A stretch of 58,135 bases of DNA from an uncultured Bacilli bacterium. GTDB taxonomy: Bacteria; Bacillota_I; Bacilli_A; RF39; UBA660. The DNA lies in NCBI GenBank assembly GCA_944332635.1, contig CALVKI010000007.1, forward strand, positions 1-58,135, written 5' to 3'. Every line of letters starts with the position of its first letter. Positions within the stretch are counted from its first letter, which is position 1. Shown here piece by piece: positions 44,205-52,845 of the stretch. The position numbers and the translations under genes were made by a program. Under the pieces are notes generated by a model, which saw only the letters and a program-made list of their open reading frames with translations, did no database searches and was not told where the DNA came from.

Positions 44205-44594
44205 ATGAATACACGTAATACAAGACAAAAAGAAATAGTATTAAAAACTTTGTGTGAGTTAAAAACTCATCCTACAATTTTAGAACTGTATCAAGCTGTT
44301 TTGCATAAGGATGCTTCTATTGGTCAAGCTACAGTTTATCGAAATGTTTCTAAATTAGTAGAGGAAGGAAAAATTCAGAAGGTGTTAACTAAGGATGGTG
44401 TAACCCACTATGATGGTGATTGTAGAAATCATTCTCATTTTATGTGTAATAGTTGCCATAGATTGTTTGATTTATACGGGGTTAATACTAATAATTTAAT
44501 TAAGGCTGTAAGAAAAAGCTCCTGTTTTATAATATCTAATACTTATGTTCTTTTTGAAGGAATTTGTGAAGAGTGTATGGATAAATGCTATTGA
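44205..44594 (+). CDS. Fur-family metal-dependent regulator, probably PerR-type
   Basis: 129 residues. The winged-helix domain (TRQKEIVLKTLCELKTHPT, ATVYRNVSKLVEEGKI) is followed by a dimer domain with HYDGDCRNHSHFMCNSC. Two CxxC pairs (CNSC and CEEC) make the structural zinc site. Which of Fur, Zur or PerR it is cannot be told from its residues alone. The rubrerythrin gene next door, with a matching operator, favours PerR-like peroxide sensing. It has a strong promoter with an operator on the start point. Confidence 0.9.
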   Translation: MNTRNTRQKEIVLKTLCELKTHPTILELYQAVLHKDASIGQATVYRNVSKLVEEGKIQKVLTKDGVTHYDGDCRNHSHFMCNSCHRLFDLYGVNTNNLIKAVRKSSCFIISNTYVLFEGICEECMDKCY

Positions 44595-44595
44595 T

Positions 44596-44610
44596 TAATA
44601 ATAATTATGA
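44596..44610 (+). promoter_or_regulatory. Second Fur/PerR-like box, before rubrerythrin
   Basis: TAATAAT-A-ATTATGA matches the 7-1-7 pattern at 12 of 14 positions. It lies just upstream of the -35 of the rubrerythrin promoter. Confidence 0.55.
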
Positions 44611-44617
44611 AGAATCA

Positions 44618-44646
44618 TTGCGATACTTTGTAATTTGTGGTATGCT
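44618..44646 (+). promoter_or_regulatory. Rubrerythrin promoter
   Basis: -35 TTGCGA (44618-44623), spacer 17, -10 TATGCT (44641-44646). A GAAAGAAGG site precedes ATG 44708. Confidence 0.6.
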
Positions 44647-44707
44647 ACAGATGGTAAGTGTTAAAGTGTATTCTTTAATATAATTTATATGAAAGAAGGT
44701 ATTTTGA

Positions 44708-45250
44708 ATGGAATTAAAAGGAAGTAAAACTGAACAAAATTTAATGACTGCTTTTGCAGGAGAAAGTCAAGCTAGAAATAAGTATACTTATTATGCTAGT
44801 AAAGCACGTAAAGATGGGTATGAACAATTAGCTGCTATATTTGAAGAGACTGCTAATAATGAAAAAGAGCATGCTAAGCTATGGTTTAAAGAATTACATG
44901 GTGGAGAAATTCCTGATACAGCCACTAATTTAGAAGATGCTGCTGCTGGTGAGAATTATGAGTGGACAGATATGTATAAAAACTTTGCTGAAACAGCAAG
45001 AGAAGAAGGTTTTACGAGACTTGCTATGCTTTTTGAAAAAGTTGGGGAGATTGAGAAAGAGCATGAAGAAAGATATCTAACATTACTTCGTAATATTAAA
45101 GATGATAGAGTATTTAAAAAGGATGGAGACAAGATTTGGGTATGTCGTAATTGTGGTTATGTTTATACTGGAAAAGAAGCTCTTAAAGTTTGTCCTGTAT
45201 GTGCTCATCCACAAAGTTTTATGGAGGTTAAAGCAGATAATTATCAATAA
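44708..45250 (+). CDS. Rubrerythrin
   Basis: 180 residues. The four-helix diiron domain has the Glu/His ligands of the family ([44 protein letters not shown]). A C-terminal rubredoxin-like domain has two CxxC pairs (VCRNCGYVY and VCPVCAHP). It reduces hydrogen peroxide in anaerobes and microaerophiles. The gene is probably under the regulator encoded just upstream. Confidence 0.96.
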   Translation: MELKGSKTEQNLMTAFAGESQARNKYTYYASKARKDGYEQLAAIFEETANNEKEHAKLWFKELHGGEIPDTATNLEDAAAGENYEWTDMYKNFAETAREEGFTRLAMLFEKVGEIEKEHEERYLTLLRNIKDDRVFKKDGDKIWVCRNCGYVYTGKEALKVCPVCAHPQSFMEVKADNYQ

Positions 45251-45279
45251 AGAAGGGGCTAAAGAACTGCTTTAAAGGA

Positions 45280-45317
45280 AATCTACACGAAATGGAAAGC
45301 GTGTGGATTTTTTTATA
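45280..45317 (+). terminator. Rubrerythrin terminator
   Basis: Stem AATCTACACG (45280-45289) with CGTGTGGATT (45300-45309), ten-base loop, then a T-run. Confidence 0.85.
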
Positions 45318-45345
45318 TTAAAATTAAGATAAATAGTTGAAAAAA

Positions 45346-45750
45346 ATGACAAAAATTAAGGCAGTTAAAATGGTTTTAATTGATAAGAAATCTAAAAGAA
45401 TTATTTTAGGTAAAAAAATATCAAAATATAGTAAAGAATATTGATATAGATGATATTTATATGTTGATATCATGTAAGTAAAGTTTGAGTGTGATGGAAA
45501 ACAAAAGTTTTTTTCATTAATCAATTATAGTATAAAAATATTAATATTATGTATTGGTAAATTTTTAGATAATGATTTTATAGAAAATAATTTAAATCTA
45601 TTAAATAATTGTGATTAAAAACTAAAAGATATAATGTTAAATATAGAGCGAGGTAAAATGTATAAAAGTGATATGTATAATATAAAAATTGCCAAAATAA
45701 ATATAATTCTAAGTACTTATAATCCTTTAATAGAAATACTCAATGGTTAA
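45346..45750 (+). pseudogene. Decayed ORF of ~130 codons
   Basis: From ATG 45346 one frame reads MTKIKAVKMVLIDKKSKRII... and continues in the same frame through about five stop codons up to 45750. Later pieces such as LCIGKFLDNDFIENNLN and MYNIKIAKINIILSTY still look protein-like. The region between rubrerythrin and the next minus-strand gene holds nothing else supportable. No family recognised. Confidence 0.5.
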
Positions 45751-45924
45751 TTTATCAAATTTTGATATGAGCGATTATCTTAAAAAATTGATGAATTACA
45801 AATTGGGTTAAACAAATTTGTATACTATAATAATGGCAGAATGATTAAAAAACTATCAAGGTAGTCATAATTAGAATCTTTTATTTTATGTATAAATTTA
45901 TCAAATCATTTTTAATGTTATTTT

Positions 45925-46218
45925 TTATGGTAATTTGTCTTCTTGGGCTAGATAATATAGATATGAAAATGTGCTAGCAAAGATTATAACACTGTTAATT
46001 AGTCTTCGCTCTTGATTATTTTTAATTGTTTGTTCTGTAATATATATGCATAATAGAGTTGTTATTGTTATTGTCCACCCTAGTTTTTGTAAAGCTTTAT
46101 TTTGATTGGTAATTTTTTTTAGGTTGTTTCCGTAGTTTATAAAACTTATCATTAAAATAAAACTTATTATTATCCATTGTATGAATGTCTGATTGATTAA
46201 TAACTTTTCATTTTTCAT
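45925..46218 (-). CDS. Possible small three-helix membrane protein
   Basis: 97 residues on the minus strand, with three hydrophobic helices (about 13-28, 47-63 and 74-90) and a basic middle. There is no ribosome-binding site before ATG 46218. A -10-like TATACT (46229-46224, minus strand) lies five bases upstream, so the mRNA would be leaderless or start further back. Divergent from the U32 gene. Treated as probable only. Confidence 0.45.
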   Translation of the reverse strand: MKNEKLLINQTFIQWIIISFILMISFINYGNNLKKITNQNKALQKLGWTITITTLLCIYITEQTIKNNQERRLINSVIIFASTFSYLYYLAQEDKLP

Positions 46219-46274
46219 ACTATAGTATATGTTTCAAATTGTTTTGTTTATGTTATAATGATGACGGTGATGTT

Positions 46275-48458
46275 ATGAAAAAACATGAACTTTTAGTACC
46301 TGTTGGAGATATGGCCTGTTTAAAACAAGCAATTGCTAATGGTGCAGATGCTGTTTATGGGGCATGTCAAAATTTTGGGGCTAGAAAGTTTGCTAATAAT
46401 TTTACGAATGATGAAATTATTGAAGCTATTAGATTGTGTCATTTATATGATGTTAAGTTTTATGTTACGATGAATACGTTAGTGAAGGATTTTGAAGTTC
46501 CGTATTTTTTGGATCAGATTGAGTTTTTGTATAAGCATGGTGTTGATGCTGTTATTATGCAAGATTTTGGTATGATTTGTTATGTATTAAAACATTATCC
46601 TAATTTAGAAATTCATGCTTCTACACAATGTAATAATTCTTCTTATGAGATTGTGAAGTTATTTTATGATATGGGAGTAAAAAGGGTAGTGTTTTCAAGA
46701 GAATTATCTTTGGAAGAAATAAATGATATTAAAGTACCTGTAGAGAAAGAAGTTTTTGTTCATGGTGCATTATGCATTTGTTATTCTGGTTGTTGTCTTA
46801 TGATCTCTATGATAGGTGGAAGAAGTGGAAATCGTGGAGAATGTGCTGGGTCTTGTAGATTACCTTATCAATTATTTTATGACGAGAAAAAGTTAATTGA
46901 TACTTCTTATTTATTAAGTACTAAAGAATTGAATACTAGCTATCATTTTCAAGAACTTTTGAATAGTGATATTTATAGTTTTAAAATTGAAGGAAGAATG
47001 AAAAGTCCAGAATATGTTGGATTTGTTACTAAAATGTATCGTCATCTTATAGATTCTAATGGTGATATTAATGGGTTAGATTTGGAAACGGAAAAGTTGA
47101 AAACGATTTTTAATCGAGAGTTTACTTTTGGTCATTTATTTCATTGTAGTGTTGAAGAACTTAGAAATGTGGTTAGTCCTAATCATATCGGTCTTCCTAT
47201 AGGTAGAGTAGTTAATGTTGATAATAAAAAGATTCAAATTAGATTAGATAGAGATTTGCATCAAGGGGATGGTATTCGTTTTTTAGAGAGTGGAAAAGGG
47301 TTTATTGTTAATTATTTATATAATAGCAATGGTTTTCTAGTTTCTAAGGTTAATAAAGGTGAAATATGTAGTATTGATAATAAAATTGGATTACAAAAGG
47401 TAGAAAATGTTTCTAAAACTTTAGATTATGTACTTATGCAGGAGATGAAAGAGTTACCTGTAAGGAGTATTCCTATTACATTTTTTGTTAAAGCTCATAG
47501 AGGTGAAGCTTTTACTGTTCAAATCAATGATGGTATTAGAAAAATTACAGTTTCTGGAAGTATTGTACAAGAATCCATTACTTCACCTGTTAGTGATGAA
47601 CGTATTAGGATACAATTGGAAAAGTTAGGAGGAACACCTTTTGTAAGTCAGTCTACTGTTATAGAAATGGATTCTAATGTTTTTATATCACTTCGTGAAA
47701 TTAATGAACTTCGTCGTGAACTAATAAATCAGTTACTAGCATTGAGAATGGCTCCTAGATATAATCCCATTATAAATGCAGTTTCTTTTTCTAAACTTTC
47801 TTTTAATTATGATATAAGTAAAACAGCTTTAGTTTACACTGATGAACAAATGGATATTTGCTTAAAATTGGGTTTTTGTAGAATTTATACACCTAATTTG
47901 TTGTTATTTAAAGAAAACCAGATGCATGATAATGTTTATTATTGTTTACCACGTACATTACTGCAGATTAGTGAAGCGTTTAAATCAAGAAATTTAGTAA
48001 GAGAAATATGTGATGTTTCTAATTGTGGTAGTGTTATTGGAGACTATACGTTAAATATTTTTAACATTTATACGGCTTATTATTTATATCAATTAGGTTT
48101 TTCTAAACTTACTCTTTCTCCAGAACTTTCTAGTTCTGAAATTATGGATTTTGTTGAAAAATTTAAACAAACATTTGGGTGTATGCCTAATATTGAGATT
48201 ATTTGTTATGGATTAGTTGAAGACATGATTATTAAAGGAAATATTTTGAATTTAAAAGAAAATAATTATCATTATTCTTTGAAAGATTTACATCATAGAA
48301 AGTTTCCTATTTATTATAAAGATGGTCGTACAGTTATTTTAAATTATGAAGCTAGAAATTTTGAGGAATATTCACAATTAAAGTCAGTGGCTTCTTTTCG
48401 TTATCAGTTTTTTTTAGAAAGTAAAGATGAAGTTATTAATATTTTAAAAAATAATTAA
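46275..48458 (+). CDS. U32 family protein with C-terminal extension (RlhA-like, rRNA hydroxylation)
   Basis: 727 residues from ATG 46275 (GGTGATGTT upstream); the frame is open to 46239 but the family start is KHELLVPVGD. The U32 signature lies around 160-178 (EVFVHGALCICYSGCC) with Cys167, 169, 173, 174, 190 and 194. After ~380 an added C-terminal part of the DUF3656 kind follows. In E. coli the long form, RlhA, hydroxylates C2501 of 23S rRNA. It is the third U32 gene in the window; its substrate is inferred from domain layout. Confidence 0.85.
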   Translation: MKKHELLVPVGDMACLKQAIANGADAVYGACQNFGARKFANNFTNDEIIEAIRLCHLYDVKFYVTMNTLVKDFEVPYFLDQIEFLYKHGVDAVIMQDFGMICYVLKHYPNLEIHASTQCNNSSYEIVKLFYDMGVKRVVFSRELSLEEINDIKVPVEKEVFVHGALCICYSGCCLMISMIGGRSGNRGECAGSCRLPYQLFYDEKKLIDTSYLLSTKELNTSYHFQELLNSDIYSFKIEGRMKSPEYVGFVTKMYRHLIDSNGDINGLDLETEKLKTIFNREFTFGHLFHCSVEELRNVVSPNHIGLPIGRVVNVDNKKIQIRLDRDLHQGDGIRFLESGKGFIVNYLYNSNGFLVSKVNKGEICSIDNKIGLQKVENVSKTLDYVLMQEMKELPVRSIPITFFVKAHRGEAFTVQINDGIRKITVSGSIVQESITSPVSDERIRIQLEKLGGTPFVSQSTVIEMDSNVFISLREINELRRELINQLLALRMAPRYNPIINAVSFSKLSFNYDISKTALVYTDEQMDICLKLGFCRIYTPNLLLFKENQMHDNVYYCLPRTLLQISEAFKSRNLVREICDVSNCGSVIGDYTLNIFNIYTAYYLYQLGFSKLTLSPELSSSEIMDFVEKFKQTFGCMPNIEIICYGLVEDMIIKGNILNLKENNYHYSLKDLHHRKFPIYYKDGRTVILNYEARNFEEYSQLKSVASFRYQFFLESKDEVINILKNN

Positions 48459-48527
48459 TAATTTATTTTATAGTATTAAAATCTTTCTTTTTATGATAAA
48501 ATAGTTTTAGATAGGAAGTGATAAATA

Positions 48528-49061
48528 GTGGATAAAAAAGAGGATCAAAAAAGGAAAATTCCAACTAAAAATTATATTATTTTATTAGTTTTGTTTATTG
48601 CTATTATTGCACTGGTTTTATATTTATGTAATTTATATCATATTTATGATGCGCATCAGAGAGAAGTTCCTGTAATTCGTGATACTCTTTTTGAAATTCA
48701 ACCAGAAGAAATAGAACATTATGTCATGGAAAATCCTACTACGGTTTTTTATATGTGTACAGCAGCAGATGAAACATGTAGAAATTATGAGAAGGATTTG
48801 AAAAAATTAGTTCAAAAAGAGGAATTGCAAAGTGCTATTATTTATATTAATTTAAGTAATGTTGATTCAGATGAATTTGTAAGTACTTTTAATACCAAGT
48901 ATCCATATAAAATATCTTTAAAAAAGAATTATCCAGCATTTGTTGTTTTTCAAGAAGGAAAAATTATCAGCATTTTACAAGCGGATAAAAATAGTAAGCT
49001 TACAATTTCTGATACAGCACAATTTATAAAATTAAATAAAATTCAAAAAGAGGGAGAGTAA
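48528..49061 (+). CDS. Membrane-anchored thioredoxin-fold-like protein without CxxC
   Basis: 177 residues starting at GTG 48528 after AGGAAGTGAT. One helix (about 15-38) is followed by an external domain of thioredoxin-like outline (TTVFYMCTAADETC, SAIIYINLSNVDSDEF, YPAFVVFQEGKII). Cys pairs are spaced C-x6-C rather than CxxC, so normal disulfide exchange is unlikely. Precedes trmL closely. Family not certain. Confidence 0.65.
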   Translation: MDKKEDQKRKIPTKNYIILLVLFIAIIALVLYLCNLYHIYDAHQREVPVIRDTLFEIQPEEIEHYVMENPTTVFYMCTAADETCRNYEKDLKKLVQKEELQSAIIYINLSNVDSDEFVSTFNTKYPYKISLKKNYPAFVVFQEGKIISILQADKNSKLTISDTAQFIKLNKIQKEGE

Positions 49062-49087
49062 TCTTCTTTTTCGTTAGGAGTGAGGTT

Positions 49088-49609
49088 ATGAATCATATTG
49101 TATTATTTGAACCAGAAATTCCTCAAAATACGGGGAATATTATGCGCACTTGTGTTGCTACAGGTTCTAAGTTGCATTTAATAAAACCATTAGGTTTTAT
49201 GTTGGATGATGCTCATTTGAAAAGAGCAGGTGTTAATTATTTAGATAAGCTTAATTATGCTGTATATGAAAATTTTGATGATTTTTTGTCTAAAAATAAA
49301 GGAATATATTATTATTTTACAAGATATGGAAAAAAACCACATAGTAGCTTTGATTATAGTAATTTTAATGATGATAATTTATACTTTATTTTTGGGAAAG
49401 AATCCACTGGCATACCTAAAGAAATATTACAAAAAGATTTGAATCATTGTATTCGTATTCCTATGACTGATGGTGTTAGGGCATTAAATGTTTCTAATAG
49501 TGTTGCGATTGTAATTTATGAAGTATTACGGCAACAAAATTATCGTGGGTTATTATTTATGGAACCATCTGATCAAGGACATAAGGGTCCTGATTATTTA
49601 GAAAAATAA
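49088..49609 (+). CDS. trmL: tRNA (cytidine/uridine-34 2'-O)-methyltransferase TrmL
   Basis: 173 residues, SPOUT fold: start IVLFEPEIPQNTGNIMRTC, then IFGKESTGIPKEIL, then the knot IRIPMTDGVRALNVSNS. Methylates the 2'-OH of the wobble nucleotide in some tRNA-Leu species, using S-adenosylmethionine. Length and motifs are typical. ATG follows AGGAGTGAGG. Followed by a transposon remnant. Confidence 0.95.
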   Translation: MNHIVLFEPEIPQNTGNIMRTCVATGSKLHLIKPLGFMLDDAHLKRAGVNYLDKLNYAVYENFDDFLSKNKGIYYYFTRYGKKPHSSFDYSNFNDDNLYFIFGKESTGIPKEILQKDLNHCIRIPMTDGVRALNVSNSVAIVIYEVLRQQNYRGLLFMEPSDQGHKGPDYLEK

Positions 49610-49625
49610 AAAGAAAAATAGCTAT

Positions 49626-50757
49626 ATGAACTGTACCCTTTAGAGTAGATATTAATAAAAAAGCAGTTCAATAAAAGTGTTATAATACATTTCCTGAAGG
49701 ATGTGTATTTTTTTATGGTTTCGGAAGGTCAAAAAGTTGCTTCATATTTAATGAAATTTAAAATTGAAGTACTTGATATAAATTTGGTAAATATGGTGGT
49801 AGAGTGTAAGTGGTAAAAAACTATAATATTAGTTCAACTACAATTTGGAATTGAATTTCAAAAGATAGAAAACAGGGAACATTAGAAAATGGTATTTTTC
49901 ATAGGTGTGGTAGGTTCAAACAATTTGATTTAACAAAAGAAGATTGAAAATAACGATATGAAATATTAAAATAAACAAGTCTTCCTCAAGGTACTATAAG
50001 AGAAAAGATAACATTTATAAATTAATTATAAACTTACAAATATTTGTGCCGTACTGAATATAAGTCCTAAAACTTATTATAAATATAGAAATAAGGAGTA
50101 TCCTAATTACTATGATTAATAATAAAATAAATTGTTGAAGATATATGCCTAAAATATGGTGTAGTTATGAATGAAAAAAAGTGATTAAAAATAATGAAAA
50201 ATATAATTTAATGGCTAAATATATAAGGAAGTCAAAGAATAAAAATAACGATAAAACAATCAAGGAAAATGTTAAATCCAACTTATTAAAGATAAATTTT
50301 ATTACTGATGCATTAAACAAAGTGTGGTATATAGGTGTAACATATTTAATATTTAAAGGATCTAGAGTATATTTATCTACAATATTAGATTTATATGATA
50401 GATATGTCGTAGTATACAAAATATCTAAATATAATGATAATAAACTAGTAATGGATACTATTAGCAAAAGAAAAAGGTGTACAGAGAGTTATTTATAGTG
50501 ATTAGGATTCTAATATACATTTTATCATAATAAAGTCATATGTAATCAAATAGAATTCAAAATTCTATGAGTAGAAAAGGAAATTCGATAAATTATTCTC
50601 CTATGGAAAGTTGATATTATTTTCTAAAAAAATTTTCTACAACAATAATTATTTAAATTATAGAAGAATGGATATTATTTTATAATACAACTAAGAAAAA
50701 TATTTTTTCTTTTATTAATATACTGCTTTTTTATTGATATCTCATTTTTGGAGTTCA
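49626..50757 (+). mobile_element. Heavily decayed IS3/IS150-type insertion sequence
   Basis: This ~1.1 kb gap holds ruins of orfA and orfB of an IS3-family element. orfA (about 49780-49975) reads, through several stops, KNYNISSTTIWN and KQGTLENGIFHRCGR. orfB lies at 50181-50498 and continues in other frames to about 50700 (QNSMSRKGNSINYSPMES). The left edge may be TGAACTGTACCCTTT at 49627; a degenerate GGAGTTCAC lies near 50750. Ends are approximate. Confidence 0.75.
50181..50498 (+). pseudogene. IS3-family orfB transposase fragment (rve domain)
   Basis: 105 open codons that match the IS150-type orfB core: KSNLLKINFITDALNKVW, then YIGVTYLIFKGSRVYLST, LDLYDRYVVVYKISK. The family reads VTDITYL where this has YIGVTYL, so the first catalytic Asp has become Gly. 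Downstream, the block usually reading SMSRKGN..DN...ES is present but out of frame or stopped. Not functional. Confidence 0.8.
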
Positions 50758-50831
50758 CATCAATAATTTGCTTTTCTTTTTTTATTAAGATATAATTTGT
50801 ATGTTTATTATTTGTTAGTGAGGGGAGTTTC

Positions 50832-51647
50832 ATGTTAACTAGAAAAGAAGAAATAGAGCGTAGCATAATTACTAAATTTCGTAAAGATATTTGGAGACCT
50901 TTTACAAAGGCTGTTAGAGATTATCAATTAATTCAAGAAGGTGATAAAATAGCGGTTTGTATTTCTGGGGGAAAAGATTCTATGTTGTTGGCAAAATGTA
51001 TGGAAGAGTTAAAAAAACATGGGAAAGTGCATTTTGATCTTTGCTATATTGTTATGAATCCAGGATATCGTCCTAATATATATGCACAGATATTAGAGAA
51101 TGCTCGTATTTTAGGAATTGATATAAAAGTTTTTAAGTCTAATATTTTTGATGTTGTTGACAATCTTAATTCATCTCCCTGTTACCTGTGTGCTCGTATG
51201 AGGAGAGGTTTTTTATATGCACGTGCACAGGAAATGGGGTGTAATAAAATTGCTTTAGGTCATCATTTTGATGATGTTATAGAAACTATTTTATTATCTA
51301 TTTTTTATGGTGGTGAATATAAAAGTATGCTGCCTAAATTATGGAGTAGCAATTTTGATGGAATGCAGTTAATTAGACCATTATATTTGGTGAGAGAAAA
51401 TTCTATTATTCAGTGGTCTAAGTATAATAAGTTAACATTTATTAATTGTGCTTGTAAGTTTACTGATTCTTCTATGATTGATTCTAAACGTTTAGAAATG
51501 AAACAGTTAATTCAGCAATTTGAAAATAAATACTCTAATATTGGTGCAAATATTTTTAAATCTTCAGAAAATGTTAATATAGAAACTATTTTAGGTATAA
51601 AAAAGAATGGAGAAAAAATTTCTTTTTTGGATAATTATGATAAATAA
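50832..51647 (+). CDS. ttcA: TtcA-like tRNA thiolation ATPase
   Basis: 271 residues. PP-loop SGGKDS lies at about 45-50 (IAVCISGGKDSMLLAK), and the family CYLC with ARMRRG around 117-126. GHHFDDVIETILLS follows, and a late NCACKF. TtcA proteins use a Cys-held [4Fe-4S] cluster to make 2-thiocytidine in tRNA. Related proteins modify other positions, so the base is not certain. ATG after GAGGGGAG. Confidence 0.82.
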   Translation: MLTRKEEIERSIITKFRKDIWRPFTKAVRDYQLIQEGDKIAVCISGGKDSMLLAKCMEELKKHGKVHFDLCYIVMNPGYRPNIYAQILENARILGIDIKVFKSNIFDVVDNLNSSPCYLCARMRRGFLYARAQEMGCNKIALGHHFDDVIETILLSIFYGGEYKSMLPKLWSSNFDGMQLIRPLYLVRENSIIQWSKYNKLTFINCACKFTDSSMIDSKRLEMKQLIQQFENKYSNIGANIFKSSENVNIETILGIKKNGEKISFLDNYDK

Positions 51648-51898
51648 TTATTCTTTTTTTTTATTTTATGTTATATTATTAATATAATTATTATTTGTAT
51701 ATAGGTGAATGTAAGTTGCAGTTGAAAGTTAAAAAAATATTAATATATAAAATATTTTAGTTATAGAAAATAATGTATAAAAATTTTTTTTTTTGGATAA
51801 TTATTATAAATAATTATTATTTTTTTTTATTTTATGATATATTATTAATATAATGATGATATGGAGATAGGTGAATGGAAGATGCAGTTGAAAGTCCA
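51613..51898 (+). repeat. Direct tandem duplication (~118 bases twice) between ttcA and the GH13 gene
   Basis: Copy A about 51613-51731 and copy B about 51779-51898 share the end of ttcA, its terminator, an AT-rich spacer and the start region of the next gene (AGGTGAATG... GCAGTTGAAAGT). Copy A has lost the downstream frame; copy B keeps it and adds GGAG. About 48 bases separate them. Confidence 0.75.
51629..51660 (+). terminator. ttcA terminator (first copy)
   Basis: Palindromic arms ATAATTAT (51631-51638) and ATAATTAT (51644-51651), then a T-run. A second copy of the hairpin lies at about 51797-51832 because of the duplication. Confidence 0.65.
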
Positions 51899-52792
51899 AA
51901 AACGATGCGTATTTTGCAGTGTTTAAATTGGCATTTAGATAGTATTTGTAAAGTGGCTCCAATTATTAGAGAACAAGGTTTTCAAGCTGTTCAGGTTGGC
52001 CCTTTACAACCTTTAAAAGAAAATGGATATGAACATTGGTGGATGTCTTATCAGCCGTGTGCTTTAACTATTGGTAATCAGTATGGGTCTAGAGAGGATT
52101 TTATACATTTATGTGATGTTTTACATAATGAGGGCCTATTAGTGTTTCCTGATGTTGTATGTACTCATGTTGCTGGTGCAGTTGACGGAACTTTGTGTCC
52201 ACATGAAAAAGTGGATAAAAAATTAACTGAAAATTTTGCTTTTTGGCGGGATGCTAAATTAATTGAAGATTGGGATGATAGATTTCAAGTTATACATTAT
52301 TGTGCAGGATTGCCTACTTTTGATTTAAATAATGTACATTTGCAGGATTATATTATATATTTTTTAAATGATTTTATTTGTTGTGGAGCAGATGGATTTC
52401 GTTTTGATTCTGCTAAAAGTATTCCAACACCACAAGAAGGTTGCAATTTTTTTTCTAGAGTTTTAGGAAATTTGAATGGTGAAAAACTCTTTAATTATGG
52501 TGAAGTTATTTTTGCAGATGAGAATTTGATATCTATGTATGTAGAGTATTTAAATGTTCTTACAAATACTTGGAGTAATAAAAAAAATGATGTTGTTTTA
52601 TTTTCTGAAAGTCATGATTCGTTTTTAGGCCTTGGTTATACTAGAAGTAAAAGTTCTCAACAAATTACTTCAGAATATAGTTGTTTAGTGCAACATTATT
52701 TTCAAACACTTTATTATGCACGACCTTTTGATGATGAGTGGAAGAGTTCTTCTATAAAAGAAATACATCAAAAATGTATGATGAAAAAATGA
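51875..52792 (+). CDS. GH13 alpha-amylase-family enzyme, catalytic barrel only
   Basis: 305 residues from ATG 51875, with GGAG 8 bases upstream. The barrel shows the GH13 blocks: VFPDVVCTHV, DGFRFDSAKS (nucleophile Asp), NYGEVI (acid/base Glu) and ESHDS. No signal peptide, so the enzyme is cytoplasmic and may act on glycogen-like or short glucans. It ends soon after the last block, without the usual C-terminal beta domain, and is shorter than most GH13 enzymes (about 400-500). sigG follows closely. Confidence 0.82.
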   Translation: MEDAVESPKTMRILQCLNWHLDSICKVAPIIREQGFQAVQVGPLQPLKENGYEHWWMSYQPCALTIGNQYGSREDFIHLCDVLHNEGLLVFPDVVCTHVAGAVDGTLCPHEKVDKKLTENFAFWRDAKLIEDWDDRFQVIHYCAGLPTFDLNNVHLQDYIIYFLNDFICCGADGFRFDSAKSIPTPQEGCNFFSRVLGNLNGEKLFNYGEVIFADENLISMYVEYLNVLTNTWSNKKNDVVLFSESHDSFLGLGYTRSKSSQQITSEYSCLVQHYFQTLYYARPFDDEWKSSSIKEIHQKCMMKK

Positions 52793-52845
52793 ATTGTATA
52801 AAAATGTTCTTTTCTTCTCATAAGAGAGATGAAAGGAGCTTTTTT

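Noticed and set aside
50165-50467. 100-residue minus-strand ORF
   Set aside because: Shadow of the IS3 orfB fragment; composition follows from the AT-rich opposite strand.
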